Positions 1 through 9,504 of a stretch of DNA of 64,000 bases are shown here, in pieces. Numbering within the stretch: the first letter of the stretch is position 1; the number at the start of each line of letters is the position of its first letter. The DNA lies in IMG/VR virus record IMGVR_UViG_3300046004_001808, positions 1 through 64,000 of that record. One strand, given 5' to 3'. The translations under genes were made by a program, and so were the position numbers. This stretch comes from a virus. The notes beneath the pieces were generated by a model, which saw nothing but the letters and a program-made list of their open reading frames with translations, ran no database searches and was not told where the DNA came from.

Positions 1-3000
1 GTTAAATTATAAGTTAAAGTATTTCCTGTTGTATTATATATTGGTGCAAAATAATTACCATCCCAAGACCAACTGTAATTATTTGGATTAATATTTGGAT
101 TAGAAATTAATCTCATATATGCTAAAGACCCTCCTTCAACAATTTCACCAATATAATACCCTCTATTTTTTGTTGTATCAGAACCATTACCATTACTAAC
201 CGGAACATAAGTAGTACAACTATCAATACCCATAAATCCATAAGGGGTAATTTGTGACAAACTCCATTCACTTGTAAAATCATTTTGAGTAATAACTTTT
301 AAACCATACACACTGTTTGCTTGAGCCCCATCAGAAACTGGTAATGGGAATTCAAAACCCACCTCAGGACCAGGACAACTTGGTCGATAAGTTAAAGCGT
401 TGTTATCTAATTTAGAATAATAACTAAATAACGGAGAGGTGAATGATGAAAATGAAGTGGTGTCTGCGGTAAAATCAAACGTATCAAAATATAATTTTTC
501 ACCTGAATATGAATCTGTTGCTAAATTATTTGGTATGTTATTTTTATCGTGACTAACATTTTTAAATTTTCCTTGAATTGGATAGTTCATTTTATAATTA
601 CCTTCAATAATCAATGAAGGGTCACTACCTAAATTTTTACCAAATAAAATATTTAAATCGTATCTAATTTTTACTCTCGACACATTAGGGTCAACACCTC
701 TATTTAAGATTAAAACACATTGTTGGTCAGGGTCTTTCAGATAATTTATTGGTTTTTTTAATATTGGGAATGATTCAGTAGTTGGATTATCTTTAGTATA
801 CGGTCCTCCCCAACAACCTGGTTGTATTTGACTACCACCTGCCCATCTTTGAAGAAACATATCATTATGTAGAAATCTTTCATTAAGAGAATTAGGTATT
901 GTTGTCCCACATTGTCCACTAAATTCAGAATAAGTCATACCCGTTATAACTTGGAAATATTCCAAATCCATCGGGAACCTATAATAATCATTATAACCAT
1001 TCGTTGTGCCTGTAAATTCCGTTGAACCTGTTAACATAACATTATATGTAACCCCTAAAGGAGAACCCGCCGGATTAGGGTTAGCATAAGAGAAAGAAAC
1101 TTGTGTCATTCCTGTAGATGTAAATCCTGTAATCGCTTGGTTACCAAAAGAATTTGTAACACCACTAAATAAATTAATATCTTTGGTTAATGTAGGATTT
1201 TGAAATGAAAGCATTTGACCAACTTTCAAACTATTTAAACTATTTTTATCACATAAAATGACTATAGTATTATCATAATGGAATGTAGTTAAAGGACTAT
1301 TATTTGCCGGGTCAAATGTTACTTTTATTCTATTAACACCACCACCCGGATTTGAACCAGGACTTCCATCAAAATACTTCGCCTTTGTGTTAAACAAATT
1401 CATTCTTTCCGCCAAAGTTAAATTAGACGAAAATATATAATCATTTTCTTGATTCCCACTAATCTCATAAACAATTTCCTGTACTTTTGGAATACCAACA
1501 CTATTATCACTATCACCAGCAGGTATTTTACCTGAATAAATTGATGTAACAGCATTTTTTATTGATGAATCTACCGAATTACCCGGAATTTTATATAAAG
1601 GACTACTAACCCCCAACAAAACTAAAGATGACGATAATGCGTTATCAGGTGCAGGGTCAAGATATATATATGGGCAAGGTAACTCCTCTGTAGAATCTCC
1701 TGAAATATCTGAAACAGAAGCGCTCGCTTCTTCACTCACACTACCTTCAGTACCAGGTGTTTGACCAACAGAACAATCACATAAATCACAATCCGGATAA
1801 GTTAACATAGGTAATGAAATACCTTTTAAATCCATCTTCCATAATTCCTTCAATATAACAACAAAAGCCGCAATAAGCAATATATAAAGAATAATTTGTA
1901 GTAAGTACCCAACAATTAAACCTAAAGCATATGGTACTGTTCCTGCGATTAAAACTCCCGTATTGACTACCTGAACTGTATAATAAAGTATTAACGCTGG
2001 TATTACTAATATTCTAAGCAACATTATTGTAAAATATAATAAATGGGCGGTAATCAATAATAAAAAAAGCACCGGTCTAAATACCATCATTAGAAATGAA
2101 TATAAAATATAAATTATATCAAATCTCATATTAGAATCATTTGTTGGAAATTTGTTATTTTCACTATTACAACTATCATCCAAAATATTTTTAATCCCAA
2201 TAAATCTATCAGGTGTAATACCTTTTCTAAATTTATCAACTAACTGAGATACTGTATAAACTTTATTATATTGCATTACATAAAATTTATCGTCACAATC
2301 AATTGCCTCTTGAATCATTTGTCTACCAATGTTTGCACCACTACTTGTAGACGTACCTGTATATCCATAATCCGCCCAATCTAAACTAAAAGCATATGAT
2401 TTCATTGCCAAATCATACGGTGAATTCAATGTTCTATTAGAAGAACTCAATGGGTCTGAACCACTAGTAGTCCACCCATGTTCTCTAACATTTGGTACAA
2501 TAAAATAACCTCTCTTAATTTGTTCTGATAATGATGGAGATTGGTCCCATTTTACTTTAAAACGACATTTGGCTCTTGTTGGAACCCCTTTTTTAGGGTC
2601 ATTTGATAAGACTTGTTCCCCAAACTCATTTGTAATGTAATAATCCAAATTCATTGGTATATCAACTAACCACGTACCATTTGAATCAATTACTTTACCC
2701 CCCTCATCTAAATCAAAAGATTCCAATATTGGTCTACCATATTCATCTTGGAATATTGTTTGACGTATACCTAAAATTTCACCAGGACCCGTAGTTAAAC
2801 TACATAAATAACCCGCATTACCTCTAACTTGACACGTTCGTTTTAAAGCATCCTCATCAGTTGTAGAAACTATGGAACCCATAAAAATAGCCGTAGGTGT
2901 GATATCTATTCCAGATTCCGACGATAAGTCAAAATCTGTTCTTGTAATCCCTAAATTACATATTTGTGGTTGACCCCATAAAGGCTCAACTTCAACAGTT

Positions 3001-3650
3001 CTATTAATAGTTATAATTTGAGGTAAACTTCTTAAATTGGTTGACGATTTAAATGAAACCCCCGCAACTTGAGATGGTGTGGCAATACCCATTCTTATTA
3101 AATCTTGTGGTGATAATGAAAATTCTCCAATATCCGATAAGTCAATATCAACAACTATTGTTTGACTACCGGTTGGTAATCCAAATATCATATAATCCCC
3201 ACTTGTATTAGTTACTGTGGAAAATTTATAGTATTTATCATAAACTTGGATTAATGTTGGGTCAACTAAAACATCTTTTCTAGTGAAGAAGGTTCCAGTT
3301 GGTATATGACCACTGTGGGATTGAGTATATGGTAATAAATTATAACGGTATCCGTCATCATTAAGGTCAGAAAGTGATTTATAAGGGTATAATTCGGAAA
3401 TTACGGGGTCTAATTCATCAGTACTATCTAATGGAACAAATATTGAAACTTTAGCGTTTGGAATACCAAAACCATTATTAACGCTAACTCTACCGACAAG
3501 AACTCCATAATCCGAGCATTGTCTAGTATATATTTGACTTTGTAATATTTTTAGAGATAATATTTCTAAATACTCAAATTCTTGGTCTATCAAGACATTA
3601 AGTGATTTATCAACACCAGGCTCAGTTCTTATTCTAAATGAATTGGACAT
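1..3650 (-). CDS. Giant baseplate-region structural protein with hydrophobic segments (3' end outside window)
   Basis: An uninterrupted minus-strand frame runs from an ATG at 3650 to the window edge, giving at least 1216 residues; the C-terminus is missing. The N-terminus (MSNSFRIRTEPGVDKSLN) is followed at about residues 50-180 by what looks like a carboxypeptidase-regulatory/Cna-B type beta sandwich (GRVSVNNGFGIPNAKVSIF, later SGDYMIFGLPTG). Residues about 510-600 (around 2130-1840) are strongly hydrophobic, enough for three or four membrane helices, and are followed by a Cys cluster CDLCDC. The C-terminal half is Gly/Ser/Thr/Asn-rich, as in virion proteins. It lies downstream of gp6/gp25-like genes, so a wedge or fibre-network role is inferred; no T4 homologue is recognised. 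A TATTTAT motif lies 14 bases before the ATG. Confidence 0.7.
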   Translation of the reverse strand, partial: MSNSFRIRTEPGVDKSLNVLIDQEFEYLEILSLKILQSQIYTRQCSDYGVLVGRVSVNNGFGIPNAKVSIFVPLDSTDELDPVISELYPYKSLSDLNDDGYRYNLLPYTQSHSGHIPTGTFFTRKDVLVDPTLIQVYDKYYKFSTVTNTSGDYMIFGLPTGSQTIVVDIDLSDIGEFSLSPQDLIRMGIATPSQVAGVSFKSSTNLRSLPQIITINRTVEVEPLWGQPQICNLGITRTDFDLSSESGIDITPTAIFMGSIVSTTDEDALKRTCQVRGNAGYLCSLTTGPGEILGIRQTIFQDEYGRPILESFDLDEGGKVIDSNGTWLVDIPMNLDYYITNEFGEQVLSNDPKKGVPTRAKCRFKVKWDQSPSLSEQIKRGYFIVPNVREHGWTTSGSDPLSSSNRTLNSPYDLAMKSYAFSLDWADYGYTGTSTSSGANIGRQMIQEAIDCDDKFYVMQYNKVYTVSQLVDKFRKGITPDRFIGIKNILDDSCNSENNKFPTNDSNMRFDIIYILYSFLMMVFRPVLFLLLITAHLLYFTIMLLRILVIPALILYYTVQVVNTGVLIAGTVPYALGLIVGYLLQIILYILLIAAFVVILKELWKMDLKGISLPMLTYPDCDLCDCSVGQTPGTEGSVSEEASASVSDISGDSTEELPCPYIYLDPAPDNALSSSLVLLGVSSPLYKIPGNSVDSSIKNAVTSIYSGKIPAGDSDNSVGIPKVQEIVYEISGNQENDYIFSSNLTLAERMNLFNTKAKYFDGSPGSNPGGGVNRIKVTFDPANNSPLTTFHYDNTIVILCDKNSLNSLKVGQMLSFQNPTLTKDINLFSGVTNSFGNQAITGFTSTGMTQVSFSYANPNPAGSPLGVTYNVMLTGSTEFTGTTNGYNDYYRFPMDLEYFQVITGMTYSEFSGQCGTTIPNSLNERFLHNDMFLQRWAGGSQIQPGCWGGPYTKDNPTTESFPILKKPINYLKDPDQQCVLILNRGVDPNVSRVKIRYDLNILFGKNLGSDPSLIIEGNYKMNYPIQGKFKNVSHDKNNIPNNLATDSYSGEKLYFDTFDFTADTTSFSSFTSPLFSYYSKLDNNALTYRPSCPGPEVGFEFPLPVSDGAQANSVYGLKVITQNDFTSEWSLSQITPYGFMGIDSCTTYVPVSNGNGSDTTKNRGYYIGEIVEGGSLAYMRLISNPNINPNNYSWSWDGNYFAPIYNTTGNTLTYNL

Positions 3651-3664
3651 AATAATCTTTTTTA

Positions 3665-3671
3665 ATAAATA
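3665..3671 (-). promoter_or_regulatory. TATTTAT late-promoter-like motif
   Basis: Core TATTTAT in the context ACTATTTATTAA, 14 bases upstream of the ATG at 3650. It belongs to the family of motifs found before most transcription units in this window. Confidence 0.6.
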
Positions 3672-3724
3672 GTTTATATACTATTTTCAAAAGATAATTC
3701 ATTATTTAATAAAATAAATTATGA

Positions 3725-4642
3725 TTAAAACTTATATTTCTTAATCTCACTTATTGGATTATCCCCTTTTTCTATAAAATCTTTTAATAATTCATTAATT
3801 TTAAGATAAACGACATTATCAATATCCGTATGAGTTGTGTTTTTTATTTCAATGTTAACGTAATTCACATTACTTGACGATATCGTTGGTTTACCCCCTG
3901 AATTTGTAAAAAATATGAACTCATCACTATATTCAGTTGAAGTTAAATTAATTAATCTATTTATATTAGTAGGAATATTATATTCAACATTATTTTCTTT
4001 TTTGTTTGCCGGGTCTATTAAAATAGCTAAATCAATATTGATTTTTTCTTTCTTTAATTGATTAACAACTTGAATAACATTATACCCCCCAATACTATGA
4101 CCCACCACAATAACTTTACCATTTGGATTAAATAACTTGTAGTAATAAATCACACTATAAACATCTTCAGGTGTTAAGTTTTCACTATGTGAACTCACAT
4201 AAGTTAAAACTTGAGTATCTTTTGTAAAATTTTTTGATTTAATATATCCCAACCCATTTTCATCACGAGAATTTGTAACGTCAACTTGAGTTTTGTTTTT
4301 AGAGATAAAATCCTTAAATGGATTATTAACCCCTTGTATCACTATAATTAAATTATTTGTAGTTTTTTTAACATGTTCTATGTTATATTTTTTAGTCTCA
4401 GATTGTCTATCACTATAAATGTTTGTAGATTCATACCCAATCAAGGTCATAAAAAAAATACACATTAATGTTGGGAATATTTTAATATTTGTTTTGTTTT
4501 TAATAACAATTATTAAATAATGTATAAAAAATGGTATTCCTATCCAAAGTCTAATATGTAAAATTAAACTAATAACGATGGCTTGAATCCAAGTACCGTT
4601 ATTACCTTTTATAGCGTCTAAAAATTGTAAAATATAATCCAT
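3725..4642 (-). CDS. Membrane-anchored alpha/beta hydrolase
   Basis: A 305-residue protein with hydrophobic segments at about residues 17-47 and 55-69, then a soluble domain. The soluble part has an alpha/beta-hydrolase pattern: strand VIVV followed by the nucleophile elbow GHSIGG (Ser183), an acid candidate in LAILIDPAN (Asp210) and a late histidine in NTTHTDID (His271). Such domains are lipases, esterases or acyltransferases; the substrate cannot be told. The gene lies between the gp6-like wedge gene and the giant structural gene, with 54 bases to the former and no TATTTAT motif of its own, so it is probably read through from upstream. It has no T4 counterpart and looks like an accessory gene; a role in lysis, envelope penetration or superinfection exclusion is speculation. 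Confidence 0.7.
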   Translation of the reverse strand: MDYILQFLDAIKGNNGTWIQAIVISLILHIRLWIGIPFFIHYLIIVIKNKTNIKIFPTLMCIFFMTLIGYESTNIYSDRQSETKKYNIEHVKKTTNNLIIVIQGVNNPFKDFISKNKTQVDVTNSRDENGLGYIKSKNFTKDTQVLTYVSSHSENLTPEDVYSVIYYYKLFNPNGKVIVVGHSIGGYNVIQVVNQLKKEKINIDLAILIDPANKKENNVEYNIPTNINRLINLTSTEYSDEFIFFTNSGGKPTISSSNVNYVNIEIKNTTHTDIDNVVYLKINELLKDFIEKGDNPISEIKKYKF

Positions 4643-4696
4643 ATTATTTTGTTTGATTAATAATAAGGATAAAACAATAATTTTTAAAATAAATTA

Positions 4697-6535
4697 CTAA
4701 GAGAAATTAACCGTTTTAATATTTTTAACTCTAACATTAATATCTTTGTTTGGATATCTAACTTGGTATACTTGTCTCGGTTCAGCAAAAATTGTATCAT
4801 CAACTAATTCAATTTGTTTAGTTTCCGAATCAATATATCTTTGTGATGTTTGAGAGGAAGAATATTGACCCCCAACTTTATTAAAAAATGTCATGTCAGA
4901 AACAGAAATAACCCCATTTTCACTTTGAACTAATCTTCTTAATTCTGATACATTAACATTTTCACCCATTTCTTGGTTTGTTGGGTCAAAATAATCAGTA
5001 ATTATATTAATTATTTGAGATATAATTGAACCCTGATTTTGTGAATTATCTAACACAACATCAACATTTATTGCTAAATCAATAACATTAGCACTTTCAA
5101 TTGACACGTAATCATTAATCATTCTATAATTTGATAAATAATTCGCCACATTATTTTTTAATGTATTAGAAACTATTTCAGTTAATCTACCTGTTTCGTC
5201 ATAAGATAACATTTGAACTTTAATCTTATTATTTTCTTCAGTTATCGCTACTTTAGCAGGAGCTCCAAATTGAGATGGCATTGTTCTTATTATGGATTCA
5301 TAATCATTTATTGTAACCGCTCTATTTTGAGCCGTAAAGTTATATGATACTAAATTTCTAACCTCTTCCGTTGTTGGATAATTAGCCCCACCAATTGCCG
5401 CAGTAACATTATTACATCTCAATGAATTAACCACAGTTGTATTAACAGAATCTGATGGACCATTCACAAAAAATGAAACTGTCCCTATTTGAGTTATTAC
5501 ACCAACACCTAAATTAGTTCCTGAACCACCACCAATTCTATACTGAACAAATAAAGTAGTGTTAGGTTTTAAAGTACTACCTAACGCAAAGTTATTTGAA
5601 TATTTATATAAGTTCAATGGTTTTCCATCTCTAGCAAATTCTCGTAGTTGTTCATCCGCTGATTGTGTTCCACCACCAAAAGTCATTTTAAAAAAACCTT
5701 CCGGTGTAAATTCTGTTATAAATTTAGTTGCGGTAGTTACATATCTACCAACTTTAATACCGGGATTATCAGAAACTTTTGTTGGGTCTTCAATAAAAAC
5801 TCTATCTTGAGCCAAGGCTTGTACTTCTAACCATCTGTTATCAACACCTAAAAATTCTTGGTTTGAAGGGACATTCGCATATTGAGTACCGTCTTTTAAT
5901 AATACACTAGTTACACCTAAAACAGTTTTTTCAGGTAAAAATAATTCAAAAAATGGTTTTACATCATTTGCTGTAATAACTCTTTTAAAAACTTTGGTAA
6001 TCCCATTAACAACAGTTTCTCGTTTAGTAATTGTATAATTTAATAATTTATTATTTGAATCAAAATTTGGTATTTTTAATCTATTAGGAAATCCCTCAGC
6101 GTTTGACGGTGATGAAAAATCAATATCGTAAACAGTTTCAAATACTTGACCCGCACCACTTGCTTGAGAACCTCTACGTAATATACCACAATATCTTAAA
6201 TCCTCTTTATCACCAAAAGCCGGTACCGTAATTGAAAAATCAACTAAGGCAACCGATGGTCTTTGACCAGGAACTTTTAACCCATAAGTCTTTGCAATAT
6301 TAAAAACTGAAGACCTTTGTTGAGCATATTGTAAAACAGTTTCCTGAATACTTCTATCAATATTAAATTGAAGGTTATCCGTAACCGCAGCATTTAAATC
6401 TAATAACACTGAGAATACACTCGCATCATTAAAATTGTCAACTAACTCCGGATAATAAGTTCTAGTGAAGTTTATTAATTCAGTTCTAATTGATTGGAAG
6501 TCTCTCGTAGTATACGATATTTTTTTATTAGCCAT
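4697..6535 (-). CDS. 6: Baseplate wedge protein gp6-like (baseplate J family)
   Basis: A 612-residue protein, near the length of T4 gp6 (about 660). The N-terminus (YTTRDFQSIRTELINFTRTY, then DNFNDASVFSVLLDLNAAV and a helical NLQFNIDRSIQETVLQYAQQ) has the typical gp6/baseplate-J layout. The C-terminal half has the expected TINDYESIIRTMP and DVVLDNSQNQGSIISQI segments. In T4, gp6 dimers form the ring joining wedges around the hub and trigger sheath contraction. The start ATG at 6535 is five bases from the stop of the gp25-like gene upstream, so the two are co-transcribed; the gp25-gp6 order is the same as in many contractile systems. Confidence 0.9.
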   Translation of the reverse strand: MANKKISYTTRDFQSIRTELINFTRTYYPELVDNFNDASVFSVLLDLNAAVTDNLQFNIDRSIQETVLQYAQQRSSVFNIAKTYGLKVPGQRPSVALVDFSITVPAFGDKEDLRYCGILRRGSQASGAGQVFETVYDIDFSSPSNAEGFPNRLKIPNFDSNNKLLNYTITKRETVVNGITKVFKRVITANDVKPFFELFLPEKTVLGVTSVLLKDGTQYANVPSNQEFLGVDNRWLEVQALAQDRVFIEDPTKVSDNPGIKVGRYVTTATKFITEFTPEGFFKMTFGGGTQSADEQLREFARDGKPLNLYKYSNNFALGSTLKPNTTLFVQYRIGGGSGTNLGVGVITQIGTVSFFVNGPSDSVNTTVVNSLRCNNVTAAIGGANYPTTEEVRNLVSYNFTAQNRAVTINDYESIIRTMPSQFGAPAKVAITEENNKIKVQMLSYDETGRLTEIVSNTLKNNVANYLSNYRMINDYVSIESANVIDLAINVDVVLDNSQNQGSIISQIINIITDYFDPTNQEMGENVNVSELRRLVQSENGVISVSDMTFFNKVGGQYSSSQTSQRYIDSETKQIELVDDTIFAEPRQVYQVRYPNKDINVRVKNIKTVNFS

Positions 6536-6540
6536 ATTCT

Positions 6541-6999
6541 TTAAATATTTAGGATTACAAAATCACTGGCGTTAAACACGTCATTATTTATTTGATAATC
6601 TATTTTAACTTTCGCAGTGTGTTCTTTAGTTCCAATACCCGGTACTCTAAAAACACGAGTATCGTATTGGTCAACATAAGTACCTTTATCTTCTTCACCA
6701 TCAGATGCTGCGGTAATACTTATATTTTTTATTGTTATTCCCGGTATATATTCTTCAACAGCATCTCTAATTTCAGCATCAATATCTGAAAATGTTGGAC
6801 CATCTAATGGTTCAAAAATAAATTCATATAGTCTTGTACCAAAATCGGGTAAAAAATATCTACTTCCTTTTCTAGTTAATAATAAATGTATTAAATCCGT
6901 TCTTGTTTCTTGAGCACTATCTGTGGAAAGGTCTAAATACTTTCCATCATAAGAATCCCTAAAAGGGAAATTAATACCATATGTTTTTCCATCTGCCAT
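6541..6999 (-). CDS. 25: Baseplate wedge protein gp25-like
   Basis: About 152 residues from the ATG at 6999 (MADGKTYGINFPFRDSYDGK). The frame is open further upstream to 7062, but that part (MVVIFYFTLFIRN) covers the promoter motifs and is unlikely to be translated. The gp25/T6SS TssE-like core is seen: RTDLIHLLLTRKGSRYFLPD, GTRLYEFIFEPLD and DIDAEIRDAVEEYIPGI. T4 gp25 (132 aa) sits in the wedge core and nucleates sheath assembly. The gene opens a transcription unit after the nrdA terminator and is followed five bases later by the gp6-like gene. Confidence 0.88.
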   Translation of the reverse strand: MADGKTYGINFPFRDSYDGKYLDLSTDSAQETRTDLIHLLLTRKGSRYFLPDFGTRLYEFIFEPLDGPTFSDIDAEIRDAVEEYIPGITIKNISITAASDGEEDKGTYVDQYDTRVFRVPGIGTKEHTAKVKIDYQINNDVFNASDFVILNI

Positions 7000-7002
7000 A
7001 AC

Positions 7003-7037
7003 TATAAATATAGTGTCGTAATTATTTCTTATAAATA
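7003..7037 (-). promoter_or_regulatory. Tandem TATTTATA motifs before the gp25-like gene
   Basis: Two minus-strand TATTTATA copies, at 7003-7010 and 7030-7037, 27 bases apart. The proximal copy ends only three bases before the ATG at 6999, so transcription from it would be essentially leaderless; the distal copy would give a leader of about 25 bases. Confidence 0.6.
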
Positions 7038-7044
7038 GAGTAAA

Positions 7045-7072
7045 ATAAAAAATCACGACCAAAGTCGTGATT
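7045..7072 (-). terminator. Rho-independent terminator after nrdA
   Basis: On the minus strand a perfect 9-bp stem AATCACGAC / GTCGTGATT with a 4-base loop is followed directly by a T-rich run. It lies just past the nrdA stop (7087) and closes the replication/nucleotide operon, directly before the gp25 promoter motifs. Confidence 0.85.
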
Positions 7073-7086
7073 AATATTTAATTCTA

Positions 7087-9501
7087 TTAAGAACCACATC
7101 CAAAACACTCAAATTCAGTGTCTGTTGGTTTTGTTGTTAAATCAACCGTTGGTTTCTCAACTGTTTTTGGTTGTTGGATTTTTGTAATATCAACAGCCAA
7201 ATGTTTAGCTCCGGTTGATATTGCTTTTGTTCTAACATAGTAACAAAGAGTTTTCAATCCTTTACCCCAAGAATGGAAGTGAGATGATGAAATTTTTGAT
7301 AATGTTGGTTCTGACATATAGATATTCATTGATTGTGATTGGTCAATAAATGGAGCTCTGTCTGCCGCCATATCAATAAGTTCTCTTTGAGATATTTCCC
7401 AAATCGTTCTATATTTCGGAATCAAATGTTCAATTCGTTTTACCTTCTTATTGTAATTCTTATCTTCCGGGTCTAAATAGTGATTAAAGTTAATGTTTTG
7501 AATAGAACCTTCATTCATAATGATTTCATTCTTCAAATCCTCACACCATACACCTAACTTTTCAAAATCGTTAATTAAGTATTTGTTAACAATTAAAATT
7601 TCTCCACCAACTACACGACGATTAAATAATGCCGAGTGAGCCGGTTCAGTCATTTCAAATGAACCTGTAATCTTAGCTGACGACGCTACTGGCATCTGAG
7701 CCGTAAATAAAGAGTTACAAATCCCGTGATTAGACACTTCTAATTTAAGTGAATCCCAATCCCACATTCTTCCTAATCCTTCGTAATCTAACCCCCACAT
7801 ATCAAATTGGAATATACCTTTTGACATTGGTGACCCTTTAAAGAATTTGTATGGTTTGTATTCACCTGTTTTACATAGGTTCATACTTTCGGTGATTGCC
7901 GCAAAATAGATAGTTTCAAAAATCTCTTTATTAAGTTTTTTTGCTTCTTCAGTTGTGAAGATATAATCCATTAAGAAGAATACATCAGCAAGACCCTGTG
8001 TTCCGATGGCAATTGCTCTTTGTTCTAACCCACCTTTTCTTCCTTGTTCCGTTGAATAACTGTTGATGTCAACAACTTTGTTAAGTGCTCTCACAACTTT
8101 TCTAACCTCACTATAAAGTAATTTGAAATCAAACTCACCTTTAATAATAAAGTTTTTCAATACCATAGATGATAACGTACAGATTGCTGTAGTAGTTTCA
8201 TCAGTATATTGGTAAATCTCATTACATAGATTAGATTGTTTAATCACCCCGATGTTTTGATGGTTTGTCTTTCTGTTAGCACTATCTTTAGAACATAAAT
8301 AAGGAACTCCGGTTTCAACCTGAGATTCAATAATCTTATTCCAAATTGTCTGAGCTTTCACTTTCTTACCTAAACCAAGTTCAACCGCTTTGTTGTAATT
8401 TGATTCATATTCATCACCGTAAGCCTCTTGTAATGGTTTGATACCCGCTTTGATAATATCGTTAGGACAGAACAAATACCAGTCACCATTGTTTTTAACC
8501 GCATTCATAAAGTTGTCAGGTAACCAAATTGAGGTGAATAAATCTTTCGCTCTCAATTCCTCAGCACCTGTATTCTTTTTGATTTCAAGTAAGTCTATGA
8601 TGTCTTTATGCCAAGGCTCTATGTAGATAGCAGCACTTCCCGGTCTTCTTCCTTGTTGGTTGAAGAATCTTAATCCTTCATTAACAATCTTTAGGTATTT
8701 CAATAAACCACCCGCAAATCCTCCTGATGAGTTGATTCTACTTTCTTTACTACGGATATTTGACATACATAAACCAATACCAGCAGCATCTGACGAATAC
8801 GTTGAAATGTCGTTAAACGTATCTAATAAACCTTGTCTTGAATCTCCATTATTGTATTTCAATACACAAGACGCTAGTTGAGGTGTTTTAGTACCCGCAT
8901 TAATCATAATCGGTGTTGCCGGAGAGATAAGTTGATTTGATAATGAATTATAGTATTCAACCGCCTCTTCAAATGATTTAGTAACCCATAAAGCAACTCT
9001 CATATACATATGTTGTGGTCGTTCAACTACAACACCTTTAGGCGTTTTTAATAAATACATTTCCTGTAATGATTTCCAAGCAAAATAATCAAAATTGTAA
9101 TCATTCTCGTGATTTATCACAGAATCGATATCTCCCCAACCATATTCGTTAATTGTATCAATTAAGATATCATTAATAACACCTTCCTCGTGTAAACGTT
9201 TCATAGTATTACAGAAACTTTCGTCAGTCTCTTTGTGATACGCAGAAATAGCTACCGAAGAAGCCAATCTCGAATAATCGTGATGACTACCGGTATAAGC
9301 TGCAGCGATTTCATAAACCAATTTATCCAACTCTTTTGTTGTAATAATACCTTCGGTTGGTACCGAAGTAATAACTTTAATGAATACCTCATCAGCATTC
9401 ACATTCATACCCTTAGCAGCTCTTTTGACTCTCTGATATATTTTTTGAGGGTTAAACGATACTTCGTCTCCCCCTCTTTTTTTAATTTTTAGTGACATCA
9501 T
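7087..9501 (-). CDS. nrdA: Ribonucleoside-diphosphate reductase alpha subunit (class Ia)
   Basis: An 804-residue catalytic subunit that reduces ribonucleotides to deoxyribonucleotides for phage DNA synthesis. Residues 1-90 look like an ATP-cone (LKIKKRGGDEVSFNPQKIYQ). Active-site elements are present: LASCVLKYN (Cys near residue 210), SNLCNEI with the N-x-C-x-E pattern near 425, the partner Cys in ICTLSSM near 440, and a C-terminal redox pair CFGC (Cys799/Cys802). Two consecutive ATG codons (9501, 9498) could start it. It follows nrdB after a 3-base gap and ends the gp32-nrdA operon before a clear terminator. Phage NrdAB of this type is standard in T4-like viruses. Confidence 0.97.
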   Translation of the reverse strand: MMSLKIKKRGGDEVSFNPQKIYQRVKRAAKGMNVNADEVFIKVITSVPTEGIITTKELDKLVYEIAAAYTGSHHDYSRLASSVAISAYHKETDESFCNTMKRLHEEGVINDILIDTINEYGWGDIDSVINHENDYNFDYFAWKSLQEMYLLKTPKGVVVERPQHMYMRVALWVTKSFEEAVEYYNSLSNQLISPATPIMINAGTKTPQLASCVLKYNNGDSRQGLLDTFNDISTYSSDAAGIGLCMSNIRSKESRINSSGGFAGGLLKYLKIVNEGLRFFNQQGRRPGSAAIYIEPWHKDIIDLLEIKKNTGAEELRAKDLFTSIWLPDNFMNAVKNNGDWYLFCPNDIIKAGIKPLQEAYGDEYESNYNKAVELGLGKKVKAQTIWNKIIESQVETGVPYLCSKDSANRKTNHQNIGVIKQSNLCNEIYQYTDETTTAICTLSSMVLKNFIIKGEFDFKLLYSEVRKVVRALNKVVDINSYSTEQGRKGGLEQRAIAIGTQGLADVFFLMDYIFTTEEAKKLNKEIFETIYFAAITESMNLCKTGEYKPYKFFKGSPMSKGIFQFDMWGLDYEGLGRMWDWDSLKLEVSNHGICNSLFTAQMPVASSAKITGSFEMTEPAHSALFNRRVVGGEILIVNKYLINDFEKLGVWCEDLKNEIIMNEGSIQNINFNHYLDPEDKNYNKKVKRIEHLIPKYRTIWEISQRELIDMAADRAPFIDQSQSMNIYMSEPTLSKISSSHFHSWGKGLKTLCYYVRTKAISTGAKHLAVDITKIQQPKTVEKPTVDLTTKPTDTEFECFGCGS

Positions 9502-9504
9502 ATA

